This document shows, one piece after another, positions 54,466 through 64,000 of a stretch of 64,000 nt of DNA. The stretch covers positions 1 through 64,000 of the forward strand of contig NW_027195511.1 of assembly GCF_038502225.1 (NCBI RefSeq). Reading direction: 5' to 3'. Position numbers and translations under genes: made by a program. Every line of letters starts with the position of its first letter. Position 1 is the first letter of the stretch. The notes beneath the pieces are model-generated. The model was not told the DNA's origin and did no database searches. It was given only the letters and a program-made list of their open reading frames with translations. Source of the stretch: Cherax quadricarinatus (taxonomy: Eukaryota > Arthropoda > Malacostraca > Decapoda > Parastacidae).

Positions 54466-57275
54466 TATTATCATTACAATAAACAGTAAGTACTAAACCC
54501 ATGAGGGTCATACAGTGTTGCAGGGTAGGATGTCATACAGTGTTGCAGGGTAGGATGTCATACAGTGTTGCAGGGTAGGATGTCATACAGTGTTGCAGGG
54601 TAGGATGTCATACAGTGTTGCAGGGTATGATGTCATAGTGTTGCAGGGTAGGATGTCATACAGTGTTGCAGGGTAGGATGTCATACAGTGTTGCAGGGTA
54701 GGATGTCATACAGTGTTGCAGGGTAGGATGTCATACAGTGTTGCAGGGTAGGACGTCATACAGTGTTGCAGGGTAGGATGTCATACAGTGTTGCAGGGTA
54801 GGATGTCATACAGTGTTGCAGGGTAGGACGTCATACAGTGTTGCAGGGTAGGATGTCATACAGTGTTGCAGGGTAGGATGTCATACAGTGTTGCAGGGTA
54901 GGATGTCATACAGTGTTGCAGGGTAGGACGTCATACAGTGTTGCAGGGTAGGATGTCATACAGTGTTGCAGGGTAGGATGTCATACAGTGTTGCAGGGTA
55001 GGATGTCATACAGTGTTGCAGGGTAGGATGTCATACAGTGTTGCAGGGTAGGATGTCATACAGTGTTGCAGGGTAGGACGTCATACAGTGTTGCAGGGTA
55101 GGACGTCATACAGTGTTGCAGGGTAGGACGTCATACAGTGTTGCAGGGTAGGACGTCATACAGTGTTGCAGGGTAGGATGTCATACAGTGTTGCAGGGTA
55201 GGATGTCATACAGTGTTGCAGGGTAGGATGTCATACAGTGTTGCAGGGTAGGATGTCATACAGTGTTGCAGGGTAGGATGTCATACAGTGTTGCAGGGTA
55301 GGATGTCATACAGTGTTGCAGGGTAGGATGTCATACAGTGTTGCAGGGTAGGATGTCATACAGTGTTGCAGGGTATGATGTCATAGTGTTGCAGGGTAGG
55401 ATGTCATACAGTGTTGCAGGGTAGGATGTCATACAGTGTTGCAGGGTAGGATGTCATACAGTGTTGCAGGGTAGGATGTCATACAGTGTTGCAGGGTAGG
55501 ATGTCATACAGTGTTGCAGGGTAGGACGTCATACAGTGTTGCAGGGTAGGATGTCATACAGTGTTGCAGGGTAGGATGTCATACAGTGTTGCAGGGTAGG
55601 ATGTCATACAGTGTTGCAGGGTAGGACGTCATACAGTGTTGCAGGGTAGGACGTCATACAGTGTTGCAGGGTAGGACGTCATACAGTGTTGCAGGGTAGG
55701 ACGTCATACAGTGTTGCAGGGTAGGATGTCATACAGTGTTGCAGGGTAGGATGTCATACAGTGTTGCAGGGTAGGATGTCATACAGTGTTGCAGGGTAGG
55801 ATGTCATACAGTGTTGCAGGGTAGGATGTCATACAGTGTTGCAGGGTAGGATGTCATACAGTGTTGCAGGGTAGGATGTCAGTGTTGCAGGGTAGGATGT
55901 CAGTGTTGCAGGGTAGGATGTCAGTGTTGCAGGGTAGGATGTCAGTGTTGCAGGGTAGGATGTCAGTGTTGCAGGGTAGGATGTCAGTGTTGCAGGGTAG
56001 GATGTCAGTGTTGCAGGGTAGGATGTCAGTGTTGCAGGGTAGGACGTCAGTGTTGCAGGGTAGGATGTCAGTGTTGCAGGGTAGGATGTCAGTGTTGCAG
56101 GGTAGGATGTCAGTGTTGCAGGGTAGGATGTCAGTGTTGCAGGGTAGGATGTCAGTGTTGCAGGGTAGGATGTCAGTGTTGCAGGGTAGGATGTCAGTGT
56201 TGCAGGGTAGGATGTCAGTGTTGCAGGGTAGGATGTCAGTGTTGCAGGGTAGGATGTCAGTGTTGCAGGGTAGGATGTCAGTGTTGCAGGGTAGGATGTC
56301 AGTGTTGCAGGGTAGGATGTCAGTGTTGCAGGGTAGGATGTCAGTGTTGCAGGGTAGGATGTCAGTGTTGCAGGGTAGGATGTCATACAGTGTTGCAGGG
56401 TAGGATGTCATACAGTGTTGCAGGGTAGGATGTCATACAGTGTTGCAGGGTAGGATGTCATACAGTGCTGCAGGGTAGGATGTCATACAGTGCTGCAGGG
56501 TAGGATGTCATACAGTGTTGCAGGGTAGGATGTCATACAGTGTTGCAGGGTAGGATGTCATACAGTGTTGCAGGGTGGGATGTCATACAGTGTTGCAGGG
56601 TGGGATGTCATAGTGTTGCAGGGTAGGATGTCAGTGTTGCAGGGTAGGATGTCAGTGTTGCAGGGTAGGATGTCATACAGTGTTGCAGGGTAGGATGTCA
56701 TACAGTGTTGCAGGGTAGGATGTCATACAGTGTTGCAGGGTAGGATGTCATACAGTGTTGCAGGGTAGGATGTCATACAGTGTTGCAGGGTAGGATGTCA
56801 TACAGTGTTGCAGGGTAGGATGTCATACAGTGTTGCAGGGTAGGATGTCATACAGTGTTGCAGGGTAGGATGTCATACAGTGTTGCAGGGTAGGATGTCA
56901 TACAGTGTTGCAGGGTAGGATGTCATACAGTGTTGCAGGGTAGGATGTCATACAGTGTTGCAGGGTAGGATGTCATACAGTGTTGCAGGGTAGGATGTCA
57001 TACAGTGTTGCAGGGTAGGATGTCATACAGTGTTGCAGGGTAGGATGTCATACAGTGTTGCAGGGTAGGATGTGCTAAAGATGAAAAATGCAAAGATCAG
57101 ATGCCAGAGAGAGTTAGGAGTACACAAGAGGCAGAGCTAGCAAGGGTAGTGGAGAGTCTTATAGGAAAAGGAAAAACATAATCAAAGCCGATGTAATAAA
57201 CCAGTTGCTGAAAAAATTCGAAGAGGGAGTCTGCATCAAAGGTGGGGTTTTCAATGAGGTCAGACAACCAGATCA
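54466..57275 (-). repeat. I-like LINE 3' region expanded by a tandem array
   Basis: LINE 3' tail and start (TACTAAACCCATGAGGGTC at about 54490) precede the array. The continuing LINE 3' region (RNase H tail; minus-strand ENPTFDADSLFEFFQQL) follows at 57073-57275. The array therefore sits inside one LINE copy. Confidence 0.8.
54518..57072. repeat. 25-/21-bp minisatellite, about 100 units
   Basis: The unit ATGTCATACAGTGTTGCAGG + GTAGG is 25 bp. A block at about 55877-56385 uses a 21-bp version lacking TACA, about 24 times. Rare variants (ACGTCAT, TATGATG, CAGTGCTGC, GGTGGGATG) mark subsegments. The 21-bp units are a multiple of three, which opens ~185-codon frames on both strands; these are not genes. 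Confidence 0.97.
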
Positions 57276-57279
57276 TTAA

Positions 57280-57893
57280 CACTTTTACTGTCAAGACCCC
57301 TGTTCACAAACAAGCTCTCAGTCTTGAAGAATTTAAACCAAAAAAATAATTATTTTTTCTTATGAAATGATAGAGAATCTTTTTCTGATGGCAATGACAT
57401 CAAAAGTACAAAATTTGATGGAAAACTTATGGAATTATGCTCTTGCTAAGTTAGTGGTTTCTGCGATACACGTATATGCATTGGCAATTTTGCCCACTTT
57501 GAGTCCTATTTTCGACCAATTCCATTGTTCCAGTCGACAAAACTCGCAACTATTTTGCTAGAACTCCATCTGTTCTATCACCTGTGTACAAGAAACCACC
57601 CATTTACCAATTTTAACTATCTAATAGTGGTCAGAATTTGGCAATTTAGCCAATTTCACAAATTTCAAAAGATACCAATTTCAAAATAGGGTCCAGAATA
57701 AACAATGCAAACATTCCTGGCACTAAAGTAACATTTTCTCTGTTCATTAGTCACGTCTCCAAGCCCCTCTTATATTACTCTTGCTTTCCATTTTGAATAT
57801 TAATTCACACAATAAATGGATGATTTACTGTTATGCAGACTACTGCATTATTGTAATAATTGTATGTATAATGTCCAACCATTCATGACTGCA
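57280..57893. mobile_element. piggyBac-type MITE, truncated, inverted
   Basis: TTAA at 57276-57279 followed by CACTTTTACTGTC, then the family body in reverse orientation. It is cut at 57893 by the Tigger element. Confidence 0.75.
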
Positions 57894-57895
57894 TA

Positions 57896-59130
57896 CAGTG
57901 GTCCCCCGCTTTTTGTAGTTCCCGGCAATCGTAAATTTCGACAATCATAGGGGTATTTTCGAATAAACATGGACTCTCTTTTCATAGGTTGACTCGCGAG
58001 TCGTAGTTCGTCCAGGACGCGTACCCACGGCGTGAGCCGGGGCGGCAGCCAGTCTGGCATTGTTTACCAGTGAGCGAAGGTCCCCTCACGTGCTCCAGCA
58101 AAATATTTCATAATATTCCATTTATTTTAGTGCTTGCAAGTACTAAATAAGCTACCATGGCTCCAAAGAAAGCTCCTAGTGCCAAGCCTGTGGTAAAGAA
58201 GGTGAGAAATACGATTGAATTTAAGAAAACCATCATTGAACAATATGAAAGTGGTACAAGTGTGGCCGAACTGTCCAGGATGTATAAGAAACCCTACACA
58301 ACCTTATGTTCCATAGTGGCCATGAAAACGGAAATCAAGGATGCTGTTGTTGCAAAGGGGGTAACTATGCTGACAAAAATGAGATCACCAGTACTTGAAG
58401 AGGTTGAGAAGTTATTACTGGTGTAGATAAATGAGAAACAATTAGCAGGAGATACTCTTATGACTTCGATTATTTGTGAAAAGGCTAGGCAGTTGCATGA
58501 AGATTTGGTAAAGAAATTGCCTGCAAATAGTGGTGATGTGGGTGAATTTAAGGCCAGCAAAAGCTGGTTTGAGAGATTTAAGAACCGTACTGGCATACAC
58601 AGTGTGGTAAGGCATGGTGAGGCTGCCAGTTCGGACCGCAAGGCGGCTGAAAAATATGTGCATGAATTCCAGGAGTACATAGAGGCTGAAGGACTGAAAC
58701 CTGAACAAGTGTTCAATTGTGACGAAACAGGCCTCTTTTGGAAGAAAATGCCAAAGAGGACCTTCATTACACAAGAGGAAAAGGCAATGCTGCAGAGGAG
58801 GAGGAAGAGAGATGGAAGAAGGTGCCTTCTTCAGAAATTAAAGAGATTTTTAGTATGTGGGGTAAGATGGAAAGCTTTATGGAGAAACATCACCCTAACA
58901 AGGTTGTTGCAAGCCAGGTTGGCAACATGTACAGTGACGAAGTCTTGGGCCATTTTAGGGAAGTGTTAAAGAGACGCCAGAAACAGAGCTCTCTCCACAG
59001 TTATTTTGTGAGACAAGACTCCAGTGACTCAAGGTGGTCCTAGTGGCATTAAGAAACAGAGAAGAGAAGCAACCCCAGAAAAGCAAATGGTACTTGAGGT
59101 GTTGATGGAAGGGGATTCCCCTTCCAAACT
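57896..59130 (+). mobile_element. Tigger/pogo element, internally deleted
   Basis: Left end CAGTGGTCCCCCGC next to TA (57894-57895). Contains the transposase pieces below. The right inverted end is not seen; a LINE 3' end begins at about 59171. Confidence 0.8.
58157..59043 (+). pseudogene. Tigger transposase, DDE core deleted
   Basis: The N-terminal CENP-B-type helix-turn-helix (IEFKKTIIEQYESGTSVAEL) starts at ATG 58157. An in-frame TAG at 58424-58426 is followed in the same frame by the second DNA-binding domain (SKSWFERFKNRTGIH). The first catalytic Asp region is FNCDETGLFWKKMP (about 58710-58750). At about 58785 the sequence jumps, with a frame change, to the family's C-terminal tail (MESFMEKHHPNKVV, HFREVLKRRQKQSSLH), ending at 59043. 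The remaining DDE residues and several hundred codons are missing, so it cannot transpose DNA. Confidence 0.85.
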
Positions 59131-59201
59131 ATAAACAATCCACTCTCTCTCCTCCTCCAGTCTCCCATACACTGGAGTTTACCTGGAGAGAGTTTCGGGG
59201 G

Positions 59202-60890
59202 TCAACGCCCCCGCGGCCCGGTCTGTGACCAGGCCTCCTGGTGGATCAGCGCCTGATCAACCAGGCTGTTGCTGCTGGCTGCACGCAAACCAACGTACGA
59301 GCCACAGCCCGGCTGATCAGGAACTGACTTTAGGTGCTTGTCCAGTGCCAGCTTGAAGACTGCCAGGGGTCTGTTGGTAATCCCCCTTATGTGTGCTGGG
59401 AGGCAGTTGAACAGTTTCGGGCCCCTGACACTTATTGTATGGTCTCTTAACGTGCTAGTGACACCCCTGCTTTTCATTGGGGGGATGGTGCATCGTCTGC
59501 CAAGTCTTTTGCTTTCGTAGTGAGTGATTTTCGTGTGCAAGTTCGGTACTAGTCCCTCTAGGATTTTCCAGGTGTATATAATCATGTATCTCTCCCTCCT
59601 GCGTTCCAGGGAATACAGGTTTAGAAACCTCAAGTGCTCCCAGTAATTGAGGTGTTTTATCTCCGTTATGCGTGCCGTGAAAGTTCTCTGTACATTTTCT
59701 AGGTCGGCAATTTCACCTGCCTTGAAAGGTGCTTTTAGAGTGCAGCAATATTCCAGCCTAGATAGAACAAGTGACCTGAAGAGTGTCATCATGGGCTTGG
59801 CCTCCCTAGTTTTGAAGGTTCTCATTATCCATCCTGTCATTTTTCTAGCAGATGCGATTGATACAATGTTATGGTCCTTGAAGGTGAGATCCTCCGACAT
59901 AATCACTCCCAGGTCTTTGACGTTGGTGTTTCGCTCTATTTCGTGGCCAGAATTTGTTTTGTACTCTGATGAAGATTTAATTTCCTCATGTTTACCATAT
60001 CTGAGTAATTGAAATTTCTCATCGTTGAACTTCATATTGTTTTCTGCAGCCCACTGAAAGATTTGGTTGATGTCTGCCTGGAGCCTTGCAGTGTCTGCAA
60101 TGGAAGACACTGTCATGCAGATTCGGGTGTCATCTGCAAAGGAAGACACGGTGCTGTGGCTGACATCCTTGTCTATGTCGGATATGAGGATGAGGAACAA
60201 GATGGGAGCTAGTACTGTGCCTTGTGGAACAGAGCTTTTCACCGTAGCTGCCTCGGACTTTACTCTGTTGACGACTACTCTCTGTGTTCTGTTAGTGAGG
60301 AAATTATAGATCCATCGACCGACTTTTCCTGTTATTCCTTTAGCGCGCATTTTGTGCGCTATTACGCCATGGTCACACTTGTCGAAGGCTTTTGCAAAGT
60401 CTGTATATATTACATCTGCATTCTTTTTGTCTTCTAGTGCATTTAGGACCTTGTCGTAGTGATCCAGTAGCTGAGACAGACAGGAGCGACCTGTTCTAAA
60501 CCCATGTTGCCCTGGGTTGTGTAACTGATGGGTTTCTAGATGGGTGGTGATCTTGCTTCTTAGGACCCTTTCAAAGATTTTTATGATATGGGATGTTAGT
60601 GCTATTGGTCTGTAGTTCTTTGCTGTTGCTTTACTGCCCCCTTTGTGGAGTGGGGCTATGTCTGTTGTTTTTAGTAACTGAGGGACGACCCCCGTGTCCA
60701 TGCTCCCTCTCCATAGGATGGAAAAGGCTCGTGATAGGGGCTTCTTGCAGTTCTTGATGAACACAGAGTTCCATGAGTCTGGCCCTGGGGCAGAGTGCAT
60801 GGGCATGTCATTTATCGCCTGTTCGAAGTCATTTGGCGTCAGGATAACATCGGATAGGCTTGTGTTAATCAAATTTTGTGGCTCTCTCAT
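59202..60890 (-). CDS. LINE ORF2 C-terminal part: reverse transcriptase
   Basis: A 562-residue open segment. KNYRPIALTSHIIKIFERVL, QHGFRTGRSCLSQLLDHYDK, VIYTDFAKAFDKCDHG, SSVPQGTVLAPILF and the catalytic SSFADDTRIC, then LGVIMSEDLTFKDHN and the C-terminus ISVRGPKLFNCLPAHIRG. It is in frame with the endonuclease at 60897-62177, and only the TAA at 60899-60897 separates them. It was therefore one ORF2, broken by one nonsense change. The closest relative in the window is the fragment at 22378-23283. No RNase H domain. Confidence 0.9.
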   Translation of the reverse strand: MREPQNLINTSLSDVILTPNDFEQAINDMPMHSAPGPDSWNSVFIKNCKKPLSRAFSILWRGSMDTGVVPQLLKTTDIAPLHKGGSKATAKNYRPIALTSHIIKIFERVLRSKITTHLETHQLHNPGQHGFRTGRSCLSQLLDHYDKVLNALEDKKNADVIYTDFAKAFDKCDHGVIAHKMRAKGITGKVGRWIYNFLTNRTQRVVVNRVKSEAATVKSSVPQGTVLAPILFLILISDIDKDVSHSTVSSFADDTRICMTVSSIADTARLQADINQIFQWAAENNMKFNDEKFQLLRYGKHEEIKSSSEYKTNSGHEIERNTNVKDLGVIMSEDLTFKDHNIVSIASARKMTGWIMRTFKTREAKPMMTLFRSLVLSRLEYCCTLKAPFKAGEIADLENVQRTFTARITEIKHLNYWEHLRFLNLYSLERRRERYMIIYTWKILEGLVPNLHTKITHYESKRLGRRCTIPPMKSRGVTSTLRDHTISVRGPKLFNCLPAHIRGITNRPLAVFKLALDKHLKSVPDQPGCGSYVGLRAASSNSLVDQALIHQEAWSQTGPRGR

Positions 60891-60896
60891 AAAAAA

Positions 60897-62177
60897 TTAA
60901 TTTTGATCTTCGACTCTCAGTCTGGTTAGCGGCTTGCTAAAAACTGAGTCATATTGGGACTTGAGTAGCTCACTCATTTCCTTGCTGTCATCTGTGTAGG
61001 ACCCATCTTGTTTAAGTAGGGGCCCAATACTGGGCGTTGTTCTCGATTTTGATTTGGCATAGGAGAAGAAATACTTTGGGTTTCTTTCGATTTCATTTAT
61101 AGCTTTTAGTTCTTCCCGCGATTCCTGACTCCTAAAGGATTCTTTTAGCTTAAGTTCGATGCTTGCTATTTCTCTGACCAGTGTCTCCCTGCGCATTTCA
61201 GATATATTGACCTCTTTTAGCCGCTCTGTTATTCTTTTCCGTCGCCTGTAAAGGGAACGCCTGTCTCTTTCTATTTTACATCTACTCCTCCTTTTTCTTA
61301 GAGGAATAAGCCTTGTGCATACATCGAGTGCCACCGAGTTAATCTGTTCTAGGCATAAGTTTGGGTCTGTGTTGCTTAGTATATCTTCCCAGCTTATATC
61401 GGTTAGGACTTGGTTTACTTGGTCCCACTTTATGTTTTTGTTATTGAAGTTGAATTTGGTGAATGCTCCCTCGTGACTAGTCTCATTTTGTCGGTCTGGG
61501 GCTCCTCGCATACATGTCTGAACCTCAATTATGTTGTGATCTGAGTATATTGTTTTTGATATGGTGACATTTCTTATCAGATCATCATTGTTAGTGAATA
61601 TGAGGTCTAGTGTATTCTCCAGTCTAGTAGGCTCTATTATTTGCTGGTTTAAATTGAATTTTGTGCAGAGATTTAAAAGCTCGTGTGAGTGTGAGTTTTC
61701 ATCAGAGCTGCCTCCTGGTGTTATTACTGCAACAATATTATTTGCTATATTCCTCCATTTTAGGTGCCTTAAGTTGAAATCCCCCAGGAGCAAGATGTTG
61801 GGTGCAGGAGCTGGAAGATTTTCCAGACAGTGGTCAATTTTTAACAGCTGTTCCTGGAATTGCTGGGATGTTGCATCCGGAGGCTTGTAGACTACCACAA
61901 TGACTAGGTTTTGGTTCTCGACCTTTATTGCTAAAACTTCCACTACGTCATTTGAGGCATTAAGCAGTTCTGTGCAAACAAGTGACTCTGCAATGTACAC
62001 GCCAACCCCCCCCTTTTGCCTGTTCACTCTGTCACATCTGTATAGGTTGTAACCTGGGATCCATATTTCATTGTCCAAGTGATCCTTTATGTGGGTCTCA
62101 GTGAAAGCCGCGAACATTGCCTTTGCCTCTGCAAGCAGTCCACGGATGAAAGGTATTTTGTTGTTTGTTGCTGGCTT
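60897..62177 (-). CDS. LINE ORF2 N-terminal part: AP endonuclease
   Basis: FTETHIKDHLDNEIWIPGY, DRVNRQKGGVGVYIAESL, VVVYKPPDA, NILLLGDFNLRHLKW and TIYSDHNIIEVQ: the E-T, Y-P/K-P, GDFN and SDHN boxes of LINE endonucleases, in order. The real N-terminus (first strand with the catalytic Asn) is missing. The few residues at the annotated start come from the adjacent (ATT)n tail. A basic helical region precedes the stop at 60897. Nicking of target DNA is the expected role. Confidence 0.88.
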   Translation of the reverse strand, partial: KPATNNKIPFIRGLLAEAKAMFAAFTETHIKDHLDNEIWIPGYNLYRCDRVNRQKGGVGVYIAESLVCTELLNASNDVVEVLAIKVENQNLVIVVVYKPPDATSQQFQEQLLKIDHCLENLPAPAPNILLLGDFNLRHLKWRNIANNIVAVITPGGSSDENSHSHELLNLCTKFNLNQQIIEPTRLENTLDLIFTNNDDLIRNVTISKTIYSDHNIIEVQTCMRGAPDRQNETSHEGAFTKFNFNNKNIKWDQVNQVLTDISWEDILSNTDPNLCLEQINSVALDVCTRLIPLRKRRSRCKIERDRRSLYRRRKRITERLKEVNISEMRRETLVREIASIELKLKESFRSQESREELKAINEIERNPKYFFSYAKSKSRTTPSIGPLLKQDGSYTDDSKEMSELLKSQYDSVFSKPLTRLRVEDQN

Positions 62178-62182
62178 TATTA

Positions 62183-62713
62183 TTATTATTATTATAATCA
62201 AAAAAGAAGCGCTAAGCCACAAGGGCTATACAGCGCTGCAGGGTAGGGAAGGAAGCAAGGGAATTGGATGGCAGAAGGGAGGGGGGATGATCACCAGGTT
62301 ACAGAAAACAGCGGGGCAGGGGATAGTACGGGGGTAGAGGGTAGCAAGAGATTCAAGTAGAAAGGGCTGAAAGTATCAGAATTTGTGAAGTAAGTCAGTC
62401 GTTGTCAAAAAGTCAATGAGAGAGTCCGGATGAAAGGTGGGTCCATCAGCGAGAAGGGAAGGTAAAGAGAGAGCAGCGGGGCGAAGACGACGACAGAGGT
62501 AAATTCTGCGTGCTCGTTGATAAAGTGGGCAGTCCAACAGAATGTGGCTGACTGATAATGGAGCTTGGCAATTCTCACAGAGAGGAGCAAGACGCCTCTC
62601 CATGAGATATCCATGAGTAAGACGAGTATGGCCAATGCGAAGACGGGAGAGAGTAGTCTCCCAACCTCGACACTGGTGATAAGAAGACGGCCAGTAACCT
62701 ATACTCGGTTTAA
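62183..62713 (-). repeat. I-like LINE 3' end
   Basis: (ATT)n tail, 3' UTR and RNase H tail, collinear with 25218-25745. Truncated at 62713 against a piggyBac segment. Confidence 0.88.
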
Positions 62714-62715
62714 AT

Positions 62716-63646
62716 CAATACTTACGGAGATATGGATGCATGAAGTTTGCAGAAAATGAGCCGCGTATGGCAACAGCGGCGATTGCCGCTCACCCGGTAA
62801 ACTTTGATTTACTTGTATTTGAAGGTTTGTTGTTTTTTTCACTATTTTATTTTTTCACATAACTTATGTGGCCTATGAGACCAAAGTAAGGTGCAATGTA
62901 CATATATACACTCGTTGTATACAACACAATAAGCACACAAACATAATTATCAATATATTGTGTACAAAACTTGTTTACAAAAACAAACAATACAAAACAT
63001 TGTTTATTATTATTGTTCTATAATATATATACCAATATACAGTCACTAAACATATTCCTATTAGTTCTGCAGCTTGTGGAACTCTGAAACATGGTGTCAT
63101 TCACAATGGTGTTTTATCTTTCTCCCTCATTCTATCTCTTTCAATCTGTCTCTCTCTTTCTATCTGTCTGTCTATCTCTGTCTCACAGGTACACATAAAT
63201 ACAAGTATATATAGTATAAATTACCTAGGATAACCCAAGAAATCCAGACAAAGTGCTATACTCTGCTTGAAGATGTGAGTAAAAGTGATGACACAGTCTT
63301 GTGGCTCTCTGAGACAGAGAGCTAGATGGATAGACAGATAGACAGGGAGCTTGACAGACAGACAAATAGACAGACAGAAATGTTAGTGTACCAGTACCAG
63401 TGTACTAGTGTTCCACCCTCCTCCTCCTCTTCTTCCTCTTCCTCCTCTTCTTCCTCTTCCTCCTCTTCCCCCTAATCTTCCTCCTATTCCTCTTCCTCCT
63501 CCTCTTCCTCTTATTCCTCTTCCTCCTCTTCCTCCAACTCCTCTTCTTCCTCCTCCTCTTCTTCCTCTTCCTCCTCTTCTTCCTCTTCCTCCTCTTCCCC
63601 CTAATCTTCCTCCTACTATTCCTCTTCCTCCTCCTCTTCCTCTTAT

Positions 63647-63678
<32 letters not shown>

Positions 63679-64000
63679 TTCCTCCTCCTCTTCTTCCTCT
63701 TCCTCCTTCTCCTTCTCGTCCATAGTGTAAATTACAAGGAGTCAGCAGCTGTCAAAGTGACATATTGGCTCATTAGTCTTTCCCCCTCCGGCCTGTCAAA
63801 ACAATGGGGTCGGATGCTGCTTCCCCTCCTCCATTCTATCTAATTATCTTTCTCCCTCATTCTATCTGTCTGTCTATCTCTGTCTCACAGGTACACATAA
63901 ATACAAGTATACATAGTATAAATTACCTAGGATAACCCAAGAAACCCAGACAAAGTGCTATACTCTGCTTGAAGATGTGAGTAAAATTGATGACGCAGTC
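62716..64000 (-). mobile_element. Inverted partial copy of the piggyBac element
   Basis: Reverse complement of about 47160-48533, including the pyrimidine version of the microsatellite (63408-63725) and both copies of the ~185-bp repeated block. It lacks the transposon end (truncated at 62713) and runs off the window. Confidence 0.88.
63408..63725. repeat. CCTCTTCTTCCTC-rich microsatellite
   Basis: Pyrimidine-only counterpart of 47450-47845. It opens Pro/Leu frames that are not genes. Confidence 0.95.

Larger units (their letters stand above)
59171..62180 (-). mobile_element. CR1/Jockey-group LINE, 5'-truncated
   Basis: Encodes endonuclease then RT in one frame with a single stop between. 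The 3' UTR (CCTGGTGGATCAG region, 59171-59290) recurs at 23225-23283. The 5' end is lost at about 62180, where an I-like LINE tail begins. Confidence 0.85.

Noticed and set aside
55829..56411. Three ~180-codon repetitive frames on both strands
   Set aside because: They arise only because the 21-bp units are divisible by three; no start context or domain.
54518..57072. CRISPR-like array of regularly repeated units
   Set aside because: Units are directly adjacent with no unique spacers, and the context is a LINE 3' UTR in a eukaryotic genome; it is a minisatellite.

Overview
This is a eukaryotic window, most likely from a decapod crustacean (crayfish/shrimp group). That assignment is inference: it rests on the density and style of the LINE, SINE, hAT, Tc1/mariner-pogo and piggyBac repeats and on recognisable decapod-type repeat tails, not on any host marker gene. 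I find no convincing host gene, rRNA or tRNA gene in 64 kb. Nearly every long reading frame is a transposon gene, a decayed transposon gene, or an artefact of a tandem repeat. Layout: (a) 1-5072 is a Gmr1-type LTR split by a complete Ty3/Gypsy provirus (207-4551, minus strand). That provirus has apparently identical 338-bp LTRs, a 5-bp target duplication and one intact 1195-codon gag-pol, and looks recently active. Its primer-binding site is a perfect 18-nt complement of the predicted 5' end of its own RNA, the geometry of Tf1-type self-priming. (b) 5073-9985 holds a LINE 3' end split by a hAT element with an 8-bp target duplication, which itself contains a decayed LINE, then a small TTAA element, LINE scraps and a tRNA-derived SINE. 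(c) 10025-12010 is a pogo/Tigger-like element swollen by a minisatellite. (d) 12246-20442 is a mosaic of piggyBac-type TTAA elements, a hAT MITE, RTE 3'-UTR pieces, a hammerhead-ribozyme-like repeat and LINE/SINE pieces. (e) 20443-34044 is one I/Nimb-like LINE copy interrupted by a TTAA element, which is itself interrupted by a nearly full-length 6.55-kb LINE of the same family (25218-31769, 14-bp target duplication). That copy shows the whole family structure: 5' UTR, zinc-knuckle ORF1, endonuclease-RT-RNase H ORF2, and an (ATT)n tail. (f) 34045-39510 carries more LINE pieces, a 27-bp minisatellite grown from an RTE 3' UTR, and an RTE reverse-transcriptase ORF. (g) 39943-50018 is a decayed Gmr1-like Gypsy element (integrase before RT, SCAN-like Gag) inserted in another LINE copy and itself holding a 2.7-kb piggyBac element with a transposase N-terminus fused to a poly-Glu tract. 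(h) 52765-64000 has AT-rich sequence, a 2.5-kb minisatellite grown from a LINE 3' UTR, a decayed Tigger element, a CR1/Jockey-group LINE, and an inverted partial copy of the piggyBac element running off the right edge. How the parts relate: autonomous families (I-like LINE, piggyBac) sit beside short non-autonomous derivatives that share their ends (tail-sharing SINE-like elements, TTAA MITEs). Nested insertions, target duplications and one empty-site/filled-site pair allow the insertion order to be read directly.
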